A stretch of 61,371 bases of DNA from Granulicella sp. Its GTDB lineage: Bacteria; Acidobacteriota; Terriglobia; Terriglobales; Acidobacteriaceae. A program made the position numbers and the translations under genes. This document shows, in pieces, positions 44,038 through 52,802 of the stretch. The DNA lies in contig PKWU01000018.1 of the NCBI GenBank assembly GCA_003132145.1, positions 1 to 61,371 on the forward strand. The letters are read 5' to 3'. Positions within the stretch are counted from its first letter, which is position 1, and every line of letters starts with the position of its first letter. A model generated the notes under the pieces. That model did not search any database and was not told where the DNA came from. It was given only the letters and a program-made list of their open reading frames with translations.

Positions 44038-46587
44038 TCAGTCTCCGCCGATGCGCACCTTCAGGCCCGCGCGCACAGTGAACGGCAGGCCGGGATAGCC
44101 GATGGGCCCGATGTGCTGCTGGCCGAGCAGGTTGTCCAGTTCGGTGAAGGCGGTCACGCGTCGATTGACGGCGTAGGTGAGGTTGGCGTCGAGCTTGGCG
44201 TAGCCGAAGTCGAGGTCGCGGTTGGGCAGCACGAGGGTATTGCCGCCGGTGATGTCGAATCCATCCAGAAAGGTGGAGTCGTCCGAGCGGCTGGCCAGCG
44301 CGCCCTTGAATGCCGCGCCCAGTCGATTGCCCGTGTACTGCACACTGAAGAATCCGGTGTGTGGAGGACGGCGGAAGGGACGCGCGCCGATCAGCGGGCC
44401 TTCCGCGCCGATGGCGATGCCGGGCAGATTGGGATTGGGATTGTAGGTGCCGTTGTAGTAGGCGTCGCTGGAGAACGACTGGGTGACAACGGCGTCGAGG
44501 TAGGTGTAGCCGCCACGCATCAAGAGACGGGCGAACGGGCGGTATTGCAGTTCGCTCTCGAAGCCCTGCGCGCGGAAGGCGAGCGAGTTGAGGTACGGCG
44601 AGTATAGGTATTGCGCGACGCTGGCCGGGATGTTGAAGAACTGCTCCAGCGCGCCGGTGTCGACTCCCTCGACCTGATGGTTGTATGAGTTATGGTAGTA
44701 GCCGAGCTTGAGGATGAACTTCTCGCCGCGGATGTTCTGGTCGACGCCGAGGTCGTAGGTGCGGGAGTCCTGCGGGCCGATCGGCATGACGTGATACTTT
44801 GCGATGTCGGACGTCAAGCCATCTTCTTGCAGAACCGTGTAGAGGCTGGCGAACTGCACGGCGAGCGAAGGCTCCTGCACTCCGGTGGCGACGTTGGCGC
44901 GCACCAGCGTTCCGTGGAACCACTTTGCGCCTGAGCGAACCGGAGCGTAGGAGAGGCCGAGACGCGGCGCTCCGGTGATGCCGTAGAGGTGGTTCTTCTC
45001 GATGCTTCCGCCAGCGGAGTAGAAGAGGCGATTCTTGATCTCGCCCTGAATCTGAGCGGTGTACTCGAAGTTGGTGCGCTGGACGGTTTCATCCTCTGCG
45101 TAAGGAGGAGGCTCGACGAAGCTGCCGCGCTCGCGCTCGTAGTGGAAGCCGAAGAGCGCGCTCAGGTAGTGGCTAAAGCTGTAGTCCGTCTGGTAGTAGA
45201 GCTCGTCGCGGTTGGAGTCCTCGTCGTCGGTTGGAACGAAGAACTCGGCCCGACCGGCGGCGGTGGTTCCGTTGGCTCCGCGAATGGTGACGGTGTTGCC
45301 GAAGTACTCGGTAAAGCAGTCTGAGCCCGATTGGCTACAGGGAACACTTCCATAGTTGAAGGTGATCGGTGTGCCAACGTTGGAGAACTGCTTCTCCTGA
45401 ACGCGCTTGCGACTGATGCCGTAGCGGACGAGGTTGTGCCATCCGTCTTCCAGGCGATTCTCCACAGTGAGACCGGAGTAGAGGTCCTGATCTCCCTCCT
45501 TGGCGTTGGCGGAGATGCCATAGAAGTCGTGCGCGTCGGGCAGCCCTGTGGCCGAATCCGCATTGAGGAGGGTGAAGCGCGCCAGCGTGTTGGCGGTGAT
45601 GCTGTAGCCGAGATTAGCGACCGAAGTGACCGTGTGGTCCTCATCGAGAGGCAGCGCGTTCGAGGTCTGGAAGCGCGAGAATGCGGTGTAGTAATCGAAC
45701 TTCTGGTGCGTTCCGCTGAGCGCGACCTCGTTGCGGTAGCTGTGGAAGTTGCCCGCGTCGCCGGAGTAGTTGACCACCGGTCTGGTGGCGCTGCCGCGCG
45801 GCGTCTCGAAGTTCAACACGGATGCCCCGGCATCGGTCCCGTACAGCGCGGAGTTGGAGCCACGATAGAGTTCGATGCCCGCCAGTCCGGTGGTGGAGAG
45901 AGTGCCGAAGTCGAAGGTTCCGCCGACATCGACCATCGGAATGCCGTCGAGCAGGACCTGATTGGCCGTGGAGTTGCCGCCGCGCACGAAGAGCGATGTG
46001 ACACCGCCGGCCTGTCCGGTCTGGACGACATCGACGCCGGGAGACTGGCGCAGCGCATCGACCACGCCGATGGATGTGGCAAGATCGCTCTCGGGAATCA
46101 GCGTCACCGCCGAGCTGGACTGCTCGAGCGGCGTGGGCAGGCCGGTGGCCGTGACTGTGACCTGCTGTTGCACCGAAGAGGTCTCCAGCACCACGTTCTG
46201 CGCGACCTGGTCGGTGAATCCGCCGTAGAAGTCCTGGCCGACGCCGGGATAGAAGGCCGGGGCCGAGGTGAGCAGAACGAAGCGGCCGGCGAGCGTGGAA
46301 CGGATCTCGAAGGAGCCGTCCGCGCCGGCGATGGCGATGGCAACCGGCCTCGGCCCCTGAATGAGCTGGACGCGAGCGCCGGGGACAGGCTTGCCCAGCG
46401 CGTCGGTGACCACGCCATGCACCACCACCGCGCGCGCTGGCGTGGAGAAGATCAAAAACGTTGTAAAAATCAGCGAGAGTTGTGCGAAACGGACAAAAAA
46501 CAACTGTGCGGGCAAGAGGAAGGCGGCGAGCACGGAAGAGGCTCGCAGGATGAGACGGGCCGAGGAGCGGCCGGAGACTGAGGACAT
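44038..46587 (-). CDS. btuB: BtuB-like TonB-dependent receptor (vitamin B12 uptake)
   Basis: The 849-aa outer-membrane receptor has a signal region to about residue 53, a carboxypeptidase regulatory-like domain (VVHGVVTDALGKPVPGARVQ), a plug domain (TPLEQSSSAVTLIPESDLAT, then LFVRGGNSTANQVLLDG) and a 22-strand-type barrel ending in RAGLKVRIGGD. The plug and the cobalamin riboswitch directly upstream identify cobalamin or a related corrinoid as the likely substrate. AGGAG stands 7 bases before the ATG. The VWFA gene follows on the same strand. No btuCDF transporter is in the window. Confidence 0.87.
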   Translation of the reverse strand: MSSVSGRSSARLILRASSVLAAFLLPAQLFFVRFAQLSLIFTTFLIFSTPARAVVVHGVVTDALGKPVPGARVQLIQGPRPVAIAIAGADGSFEIRSTLAGRFVLLTSAPAFYPGVGQDFYGGFTDQVAQNVVLETSSVQQQVTVTATGLPTPLEQSSSAVTLIPESDLATSIGVVDALRQSPGVDVVQTGQAGGVTSLFVRGGNSTANQVLLDGIPMVDVGGTFDFGTLSTTGLAGIELYRGSNSALYGTDAGASVLNFETPRGSATRPVVNYSGDAGNFHSYRNEVALSGTHQKFDYYTAFSRFQTSNALPLDEDHTVTSVANLGYSITANTLARFTLLNADSATGLPDAHDFYGISANAKEGDQDLYSGLTVENRLEDGWHNLVRYGISRKRVQEKQFSNVGTPITFNYGSVPCSQSGSDCFTEYFGNTVTIRGANGTTAAGRAEFFVPTDDEDSNRDELYYQTDYSFSHYLSALFGFHYERERGSFVEPPPYAEDETVQRTNFEYTAQIQGEIKNRLFYSAGGSIEKNHLYGITGAPRLGLSYAPVRSGAKWFHGTLVRANVATGVQEPSLAVQFASLYTVLQEDGLTSDIAKYHVMPIGPQDSRTYDLGVDQNIRGEKFILKLGYYHNSYNHQVEGVDTGALEQFFNIPASVAQYLYSPYLNSLAFRAQGFESELQYRPFARLLMRGGYTYLDAVVTQSFSSDAYYNGTYNPNPNLPGIAIGAEGPLIGARPFRRPPHTGFFSVQYTGNRLGAAFKGALASRSDDSTFLDGFDITGGNTLVLPNRDLDFGYAKLDANLTYAVNRRVTAFTELDNLLGQQHIGPIGYPGLPFTVRAGLKVRIGGD

Positions 46588-46594
46588 GGGTGAA

Positions 46595-46620
46595 CTCCTA
46601 CGCTCCCCCCCGGGAGCGCG
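46595..46620 (-). promoter_or_regulatory. btuB ribosome binding site next to a GC hairpin
   Basis: On the minus strand CGCTCCC and GGGAGCG (46601-46618) can pair, and the AGGAG ribosome site (46595-46599) follows within two bases. The hairpin lies between riboswitch and start codon and is a plausible expression platform that hides or exposes the ribosome site. Confidence 0.45.
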
Positions 46621-46633
46621 GTTAACTGTACGC

Positions 46634-46845
46634 GGCGAAACCGGTCTCCTGACTTACGCGGGCTAATGCGGACCAAAGACTGGACGCTTCCCTTCCCGTC
46701 GCCTGGCGGCTTCAGTGGGAGGTTCCTGGCTGGCATTCACGCTTCACTCCGAATGGCCTGGAGCGGCGTGCGCGATCACAGTTGCGGGGCAGTGGCGGAG
46801 TTTCACCGCGCTTCCCGAACATTCCGTTGCGGGCAATGGTTGTGG
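46634..46845 (-). promoter_or_regulatory. Cobalamin riboswitch upstream of btuB
   Basis: On the minus strand the leader has the conserved elements GGGAAGCGCGGTGAAACTCC, GCCACTGCCCCGCAACTGTGA (the B12-box region) and, after about 120 bases, AGTCAGGAGACCGG. Order and spacing fit the cobalamin (RF00174-type) riboswitch. Binding of adenosylcobalamin would lower btuB expression. The lead to the start codon is only 46 bases. Confidence 0.9.
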
Positions 46846-47024
46846 GTGGCGCGACCGCCAAACTGCAAGGCCAGCCGCAGGACAAAGTGCGTGACTCAAG
46901 TTGTAAGCGATCGCGCCCTCGATGTCAAAATAATGCGCCCGTGCAACTGTCAAACAGCATCGAGGCGTCGCCTGTCCGGCCACATCGAAGCGGATTCAGC
47001 GCAAGGCGCTCTCCTGCTGCGGCG

Positions 47025-48677
47025 CTATGGTTCCGCGCAAAGGTGGCCTGCGAGCCGCAACGCAAACGCCACGGCCAGCAGCGTGGAGTTGGCCTGCCCG
47101 GTGGTGGGAAATACGCTGGACGAGGCCACAAAAAGATTCTCGACCCCATGCACCTTCAGGTCCGCGTCCACCACGCTGTGCGCGGGATCGTCGCCCATGC
47201 GCGTGGTCCCCACCTGATGGAACCCATCCGAGGCCTGCGCGTAGACACGCTCCGGCATCTGCTGTGCCGGATGCCAGTACTCGAGCCGTCCAATCCCATT
47301 CGCCCGCAGAGCATGGTCCAGAAGCGCGTGCGAATCGATCACGCTCTGCACGTCTTGTCCGTTAAAGCGCAGATCGATGACGGCGCGCGGCACGCCGAAC
47401 GAGTCCTGGTGGCTGCCCAGGGTGATGCGGCTCTGCGGCTGCGGGACCTGTTCCGCGTGATAGTGCAGCGCATACTTGCCGCCTCGGTTATGGACAAGAA
47501 ACCCAGGCTTCCTGGGCTTGCCGACGAACCGGCCAGCGAGGATGCCGAGGATGTCCCCCGCCCCGCGCGGCAGCCCCAGCACGGCATTGCGCAGGTGCGC
47601 CGCCAGCCGGTATGGCCGCGGTCCGGTGTGGACCAAGCGAATCGCCTCGGGAAGCAGAAACCTGCCCGTCGGCCCAAACGCCAGCGCCAGAAAGACCGCG
47701 GAGAGCACGCCGCTGCCATGCGACGGATCGTAGAACGGAGGGTTGTCCGGCCAGAAGGCCGTGTTCAACACGCAGTGTTCGATCTGCGCCTCCGCCGTCA
47801 GCATGAAGCGCCTGCGGTGGTACGCCCCGCTCGCATCCAGCTTGAAGTCCAGATCGTCGATCGCGCGCGGATCGTTCAACTGGATGCTGGCGATCTTGCC
47901 CGAGATGTGCCCCATGTAGTAGCGGCCCAGCGGCCCATCCACCCCGCCGAAGTGCCGTGGCCAGCGACGCTGCGCATACAGCAGAAGGCGTGTCGTCTCG
48001 ACGCCTCCCATGGCCAGCACGATGCGCCGCGCCTTCACCGTGCGGGCGCCATGCACGGTGGCCACCGACAGGCCCTCAACCCGCGAGCCGTCCGCGCTAA
48101 GATTCAGGCCGGTGACCGTGCTGTTCAGAGCGAGCCGGATGCGCTCGGAGGCCAGGATCCGCGCGCGATGCTGCAGAATCACCTTCGGCTCACTCGACCA
48201 TCGCTCCACGGAATCCAGCGTCAATCCGTCCGTCAGCCTGCGCTTGTACGGCAGAGTAAACGCGTCGTTGCCGCAGAGAAGGACCTCGCTCGCGCGTTTG
48301 TAGAAGGGGCGAATCTCGCGGTGCTTCACCGGCCAGTGCGCATCGGCCACAAACGCGCGATCCATCCAGTCGATGTCGTCAAACGCGACGCAGCGACCGC
48401 CCCACGTCCACGATGTGCCGCCGAACGCGCGCACGACCGCAAGCTCCATCGCGGCGTGACGGTCCGGGTCCACGATCTCAGCCCGCGAAGCCTCTGCGCT
48501 GGCAGGACCGACCGCGCTGCCTCCAGACTCAAGCAGCAACACCTCTCGACCCGACTGCTCGAACTCCAGCGCCAGCGCCAGCCCTACGGGGCCAGTGCCA
48601 ACAACACAGATGTCCCAGATCCGGTCCTGCAAAGAGAGCTGTTCGATCACAATCGGCCTGCGTCCTGCCTGTCCCAT
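47025..48677 (-). CDS. GMC-family FAD-dependent oxidoreductase
   Basis: The 550-aa flavoprotein has the FAD-binding CVVGTGPVGLALALEFEQSG near residue 24, FGGTSWTWGGRC, and the C-terminal GMC region with DGFHQVGTTRMG (catalytic histidine) and NLFVASSSVFPTTGQANST. Members oxidise alcohols, sugars or sterols; the substrate cannot be named. There is no signal peptide. It is transcribed toward the riboswitch, 180 bases away, and seems to stand alone. Confidence 0.85.
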   Translation of the reverse strand: MGQAGRRPIVIEQLSLQDRIWDICVVGTGPVGLALALEFEQSGREVLLLESGGSAVGPASAEASRAEIVDPDRHAAMELAVVRAFGGTSWTWGGRCVAFDDIDWMDRAFVADAHWPVKHREIRPFYKRASEVLLCGNDAFTLPYKRRLTDGLTLDSVERWSSEPKVILQHRARILASERIRLALNSTVTGLNLSADGSRVEGLSVATVHGARTVKARRIVLAMGGVETTRLLLYAQRRWPRHFGGVDGPLGRYYMGHISGKIASIQLNDPRAIDDLDFKLDASGAYHRRRFMLTAEAQIEHCVLNTAFWPDNPPFYDPSHGSGVLSAVFLALAFGPTGRFLLPEAIRLVHTGPRPYRLAAHLRNAVLGLPRGAGDILGILAGRFVGKPRKPGFLVHNRGGKYALHYHAEQVPQPQSRITLGSHQDSFGVPRAVIDLRFNGQDVQSVIDSHALLDHALRANGIGRLEYWHPAQQMPERVYAQASDGFHQVGTTRMGDDPAHSVVDADLKVHGVENLFVASSSVFPTTGQANSTLLAVAFALRLAGHLCAEP

Positions 48678-48757
48678 CTATTAGAGCATTTCACTCAACC
48701 GGGATTCGTCAGGTCCGTTTTGCACCCGGATGGAATTTTGGCGAGACACAGCATTAT

Positions 48758-48791
48758 CCCATGTCTCAGAATCGAGACCTGGGCCCCCGGC
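48758..48791. repeat. TGGGGCACCC-type palindromic element, slightly decayed
   Basis: CCCATGTCTC and GAGACCTGGG flank AGAATC, with one A-C mismatch in the stem, and the tail reads GCCCCCGGC. It touches the stop codon of the next minus-strand gene. Confidence 0.65.
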
Positions 48792-49180
48792 TATGGTCCG
48801 GTTAGATGCACATGCGATTCAATCGACTTTAACTTCGAATCGCTGTCGAATCGGAAAGTCAACCCGAGCGATTTGATCACAATACTACTTCCCTTAAGGC
48901 ACGGCGCGTTCGCCAGAATTGCGTTCATCGACGGATCGTAGTTAAATTTCATTCCCTCGCCAGTAAGAAAGCCTTCAACGAACCCACGTGAGCTCTCCAG
49001 CGGAACTCGACTGCGCACATCTTGCTCAAGTTGTTCGGCGGTAAACTGGTGAAAATCCCTGATTGCTCCATTCCCTGTTGCGGCACGGCACGCAGCTCTC
49101 GAAAGAAACACTGACCCAACACTTGCAGCGGCCGCGGAAAGGGCTAGGATGACAACCGTCCATATTACCCATCGACTCAT
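48791..49180 (-). CDS. Small membrane-anchored protein of unknown function
   Basis: The 129-aa protein has one N-terminal membrane helix or signal anchor (VIWTVVILALSAAAASVGSV) followed by a soluble part with QFTAEQLEQDVRSRVPL, GFLTGEGMKFNYDPSMNAIL and a C-terminal FRFDSDSKLKSIESHVHL. No domain is recognised. It is moderately less GC-rich than its neighbours. It ends at a palindromic repeat. The 234 bases upstream, before the HU gene, are GC-rich with GGC/GGT runs and show no gene. Confidence 0.6.
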   Translation of the reverse strand: MSRWVIWTVVILALSAAAASVGSVFLSRAACRAATGNGAIRDFHQFTAEQLEQDVRSRVPLESSRGFVEGFLTGEGMKFNYDPSMNAILANAPCLKGSSIVIKSLGLTFRFDSDSKLKSIESHVHLTGP

Positions 49181-49414
49181 CTTTTCCTCTCAGTCTCAAT
49201 GTGATGTTCAGTGTGTATAAGCCCCAGTAACAGAGCAAGGCGGCGGCGGCGGCGGTGGCGGTGGTGGTGATGGAGGCGATGCGGCATGGTGCGCGTCCGC
49301 CCGCGACCGCGCCGCAGCCAGGTTGCGATGCACAGACTGCTTGGGAAGTGGGCGCCGGCACAGACGGCGCACGTCCACGCCGCCGGGACGGCTTGCGTCG
49401 AGAGTTGGCTTCGC

Positions 49415-49693
49415 CTAGGCGGGCTCGTCCATCTTGTGCAGGTCTTTGCCGGGCTTGAAGCGTACGGCCTTGCCGGGCGCGATGCTGACTTCGGCCCCGG
49501 TGCGCGGGTTGCGTCCGATGCCGGTCTTGCGGGGCTTGACGGTGAAGACGCCGAAGCCGCGCAGCTCAATGCGGTCGCCCGCAATCAGCGCTTGTTTCAT
49601 GCTGGCGAAGATGGTGTCGACCGCGCGCTCCGCCTTCGTTCTGGGAAGTCCGGTTCGCTCAACCACCCTCTGGATCAGGTCTTGTTTAATCAA
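49415..49693 (-). CDS. HU/IHF-family DNA-bending protein
   Basis: The 92-aa nucleoid protein has the family pattern: MIKQDLIQRVVERTGLPRTK, the GDRIELRGFGVFTVKPRK core and the DNA-binding arm GRNPRTGAEVSIAPGKAVRF. GRNPRTG with the arm proline is characteristic. The N-terminus looks like integration host factor subunits as much as HU; a single gene here cannot decide. Confidence 0.93.
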   Translation of the reverse strand: MIKQDLIQRVVERTGLPRTKAERAVDTIFASMKQALIAGDRIELRGFGVFTVKPRKTGIGRNPRTGAEVSIAPGKAVRFKPGKDLHKMDEPA

Positions 49694-49916
49694 CTTAGGC
49701 CGCCTCTCTCACGCTAAATGCAGACAGGGGGCAATTAAGGGCCACCCTGCGCTTCTAAGTGTGATGGTAGGAACTAAGCCCAGGATTGTCAACGCGCGAT
49801 TGCTGCCGTAAGATTTGGCTATCCGAAACCAAGCGGACCCAACCCAACTGCCCGGGTGCCGGCAAGGCGCCGCGGAAGCAGGACGGAGAGGACCGCCAAG
49901 AGGCAAAACGACAGAA

Positions 49917-50471
49917 ATGGCCATCAAGAGCGACCGCTGGATCCGCCAGCAGGCAACCGAACACCAGATGATTGTGCCCTTCAGCGAGAAACAGGTCAGC
50001 GCGGGCGTCATCTCCTATGGACTCTCGTCGTACGGGTACGACCTGCGCGTCAGCGACGAGTTCAAGATCTTCACCAACGTGAACTCGGCGATCATCGACC
50101 CCAAGGCCTTCGACGAGCGGTCGTTTGTCAGCGTGCAGGCGGCCAGCGTCATCATCCCGCCCAACTCGTTCGCTCTGGCGCGCTCGATCGAGTACTTCAA
50201 GATCCCGCGCGATGTGCTGACGATCTGCGTTGGCAAGTCCACCTACGCGCGCTGCGGGATTATCGTCAACGTCACGCCGTTCGAGCCGGAGTGGGAGGGC
50301 TTTGTGACGCTCGAGATATCGAACACCACTCCCCTGCCCGCGCGCATCTACGCCAACGAGGGCCTGTGCCAGATCCTCTTCTTCCAGTCCGACGAGGTCT
50401 GCGAGACCAGCTACGCGGACCGCAAGGGAAAGTACCAGAAGCAGCAGGGCATCGTCCTGCCCAAGTTGTAG
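49917..50471 (+). CDS. dcd: dCTP deaminase
   Basis: Dcd deaminates dCTP to dUTP in the thymidylate pathway. The 184-aa protein has [15 protein letters not shown], the nucleotide-binding [13 protein letters not shown], and [20 protein letters not shown] with the catalytic glutamate. The start at 49917 (MAIKSDRW) fits the family length; the open frame to 49815 has an unrelated extension. It appears to be transcribed alone or with the following regulator. Confidence 0.93.
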   Translation: MAIKSDRWIRQQATEHQMIVPFSEKQVSAGVISYGLSSYGYDLRVSDEFKIFTNVNSAIIDPKAFDERSFVSVQAASVIIPPNSFALARSIEYFKIPRDVLTICVGKSTYARCGIIVNVTPFEPEWEGFVTLEISNTTPLPARIYANEGLCQILFFQSDEVCETSYADRKGKYQKQQGIVLPKL

Positions 50472-50590
50472 CGCAACACGCGCCGTCCGGTACAAACATG
50501 GAGTACCGCAGACGTGTCGCACGCCGGAACGAACCGCGTCGCAGGCCAACAGAGCAACCGGGCCAGGCAAGGATTTGAGGCTTGAGTTCT

Positions 50591-51217
50591 ATGGAGGAAG
50601 CTGCATCAGCGCGCGTGGACCGGATTGGCGTGGTCGCCACCGACACGCTGCGTGTGCTCGGGCTGCAGTCCATCCTGCCGCAGTTTGAGGTCGTCCACCT
50701 GACGGCGCCCGGCGCGCTGGACGATGTCAACCTGGCGCTGGTGCTGATCGACGCCGAATGCACCAGCCACCTGTTCGAGCTGCTCGCCACCTTCCACCAC
50801 ATTCGCCCCCAGTTGAAGCTGATCGTGCTGGGCAGCGAGACCGGACCGGAGTACATCCAGCGCATCATCGGCACCGGGGCCAAGGGATACCTGACATTGA
50901 CGTCCAATGAGTCCGAGCTGGCGATGGCCATCGAGATGGTGCGCGACGGCTCGGTGTGGGCGCCGCGCAAGGTGCTCTCGCGGCTGCTGGACCGGCAGCC
51001 CGGCTTCACCGGTTCCGCGAGCGCGCCGCCCAAATTCACCCCGCGCGAACTGCAGGTCCTCCAACTGCTCCGCGCCGGACGGTCCAACCGCGAGATCGGC
51101 CTCGCGCTCGGGATCGACATAAGCACGGTCAAGGCGCACATCGGCCGCCTGCTGCGCAAGGTGGGCGTCAACAACCGGATCGCGCTGACCATCCACCCCT
51201 TCACCCAGTTCGGATAG
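50591..51217 (+). CDS. LuxR-type response regulator with a poorly conserved receiver
   Basis: The 208-aa protein has an N-terminal receiver-like domain (about 8-125) and a C-terminal LuxR helix-turn-helix (FTPRELQVLQLLRAGRSNRE, then DISTVKAHIGRLLRKVGVNN). In the receiver only one aspartate remains of the acidic pair (VVATDTL), while a candidate phosphorylation site is present (VLIDAECTSH). Phosphorylation is therefore uncertain and it may respond to another signal. The ATG at 50591 is used; a TTG at 50582 is also open. No kinase lies nearby. Confidence 0.82.
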   Translation: MEEAASARVDRIGVVATDTLRVLGLQSILPQFEVVHLTAPGALDDVNLALVLIDAECTSHLFELLATFHHIRPQLKLIVLGSETGPEYIQRIIGTGAKGYLTLTSNESELAMAIEMVRDGSVWAPRKVLSRLLDRQPGFTGSASAPPKFTPRELQVLQLLRAGRSNREIGLALGIDISTVKAHIGRLLRKVGVNNRIALTIHPFTQFG

Positions 51218-51829
51218 TCCGTCTCGTCGCAGAGGGGGACCGGGCCCCAGCGTGCCCGCGGCAATCCTATTTGCGTGGATTTACTGGGATTTTCTATTGT
51301 TTTACGGGTTGAGCGGCTGAACTATTCTATTGACTAAATAATAAACAAAATAGGTACTAAAGTATCTAGACCTTCGTACTATTGTTCGGTCGTCACAGAT
51401 GGGTCACTATCAGATTGCAACACAGACCTGGGAGAGGGGCTACAAGGTTGGACAGCGCAAGCTGTTCGGCTCTTGCAGCCCCCCATTTTTTGCTCTTCCC
51501 AGTTTCCCTCCCGATCTCCCAGTCCCCGCGGCATTCCGCGATCCAGCCTTCATGCAAACTTTCTCCCAATCTGGCACTGAACTTCCCAATCTGGCACCGA
51601 GATTCGGCTCCCCGTCATGGAGTACGGACGCGCGCATGCCGTGACCGTCTCGCGAAATCTCCGGCACTTCTTCTTCTCCCCATGCAACTCCGCGCACCCT
51701 CCCCCTCATCGTATGAGTTGATGCAGAATCCGTCGTTGCGGTTTAATCGATCGAGAGCACGGGCAACATGGACCAAGCAGATCCATTCAAGAAACAGATG
51801 CATTCAAGAAAACAAAGGGGTATCCACCG
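51218..51829. other. Gene-free stretch upstream of the SYLF gene
   Basis: About 610 bases without a credible gene. The segment 51300-51370 is AT-rich and could hold a promoter. A 20-base-period pair of CCCAATCTGGCACNGA (51565 and 51585) and a pair of CATTCAAGAAA (near 51784 and 51801) are the only repeats noticed. Confidence 0.5.
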
Positions 51830-52528
51830 ATGAAACGAATCTCCGGAATTCTATGTGGTTTGACACTGCTGACCACCACCATGATCGCAGCCGTTGCGCA
51901 GGACCACGCAAAACTCGATGAGCGCCTCAACAGCGCGCAGGCCGTCATCCAGGAGGTAATGGCCACGCCCGACAAGGGCATCCCGCAAAGCATTCTCGCC
52001 GGCGCCTCCTGCGTCGTCGTCATCCCCAAATACAAAAAGGGTGCGTTCGTCATTGGCGCGCAGTACGGCCAGGGCGTCGCTACCTGCCGCACGCCCAATG
52101 GTTGGAGCGCTCCGGTCTTTGTTCGTCTGGAGGGTGGCAGCTTTGGCTGGCAGATCGGCGGTCAGTCCACCGATCTCATACTGATCGCCATGAACCAGCA
52201 CGGCCTGCAGCACATGCTCAGCAGCAAGTTCAAGCTGGGCGCGGACGCAGCCGCCTCGGCCGGACCGGTGGGTCGCAACGCGCAAGCCTCGACGGACGCA
52301 TCCATGCGCGCCGAGTTCCTGACCTACTCGCGCAGCCAGGGCCTCTTTGCAGGGCTTGACCTGGACGGCACAGTCCTCTCGCAGAACGCCGACGACACCC
52401 GAGCCGAGTATGGCGCCGACGTACCCTTCGACGTTGTGCTCCACGGCAACAAACCGGTTCCGGAGAACGCACGCGCCTTCGTCCGCACCGTTGCCCACTT
52501 CTTTGTCGTATCGAAGAACAACCAATAG
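51830..52528 (+). CDS. SYLF (YSC84-like) lipid-binding domain protein
   Basis: The 232-aa exported protein has a signal sequence (ILCGLTLLTTTMIAAVAQ) and one SYLF domain. Typical pieces are IPQSILAGASCVVVIPKYKK, GGSFGWQIGGQSTDLILIAM and the final YSRSQGLFAGLDLDGTVLSQ. In eukaryotes the domain binds phosphoinositides; bacterial members are secreted or periplasmic with unknown ligands. It appears monocistronic. Confidence 0.88.
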   Translation: MKRISGILCGLTLLTTTMIAAVAQDHAKLDERLNSAQAVIQEVMATPDKGIPQSILAGASCVVVIPKYKKGAFVIGAQYGQGVATCRTPNGWSAPVFVRLEGGSFGWQIGGQSTDLILIAMNQHGLQHMLSSKFKLGADAAASAGPVGRNAQASTDASMRAEFLTYSRSQGLFAGLDLDGTVLSQNADDTRAEYGADVPFDVVLHGNKPVPENARAFVRTVAHFFVVSKNNQ

Positions 52529-52802
52529 CAGGGAACGATTACCATAAGCGCCATCGCGTCGCAGTCGCTGGACGCCGTAACGCAATAGACCAAGGCCGCC
52601 AGCCGGAAGCACTCCGCTGGCGGCTTCTCTGCGTATGGAGTCCAGCGGCCTTTCTGCGTGGAAGCCGGCGCAACCGGGATGTAAGCCTGCGCAATCCATC
52701 TGCGTCTAAGTGGCGACATTCTCAATTCCGGAAATAGCGAAATCACTTCGACCGCTCTGTTGTTCCCTGTTCCCTGAACCCTGTTCCCGATAGACTGGAA
52801 CC

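Noticed and set aside
46782..48941. A 719-codon open frame on the plus strand across the riboswitch and the GMC gene
   Set aside because: It runs through the cobalamin riboswitch and is the complement of a gene with clear FAD motifs.
51382..51921. A 179-codon open frame before the SYLF gene
   Set aside because: Low-complexity composition, and it overlaps the well-supported SYLF start in another frame.
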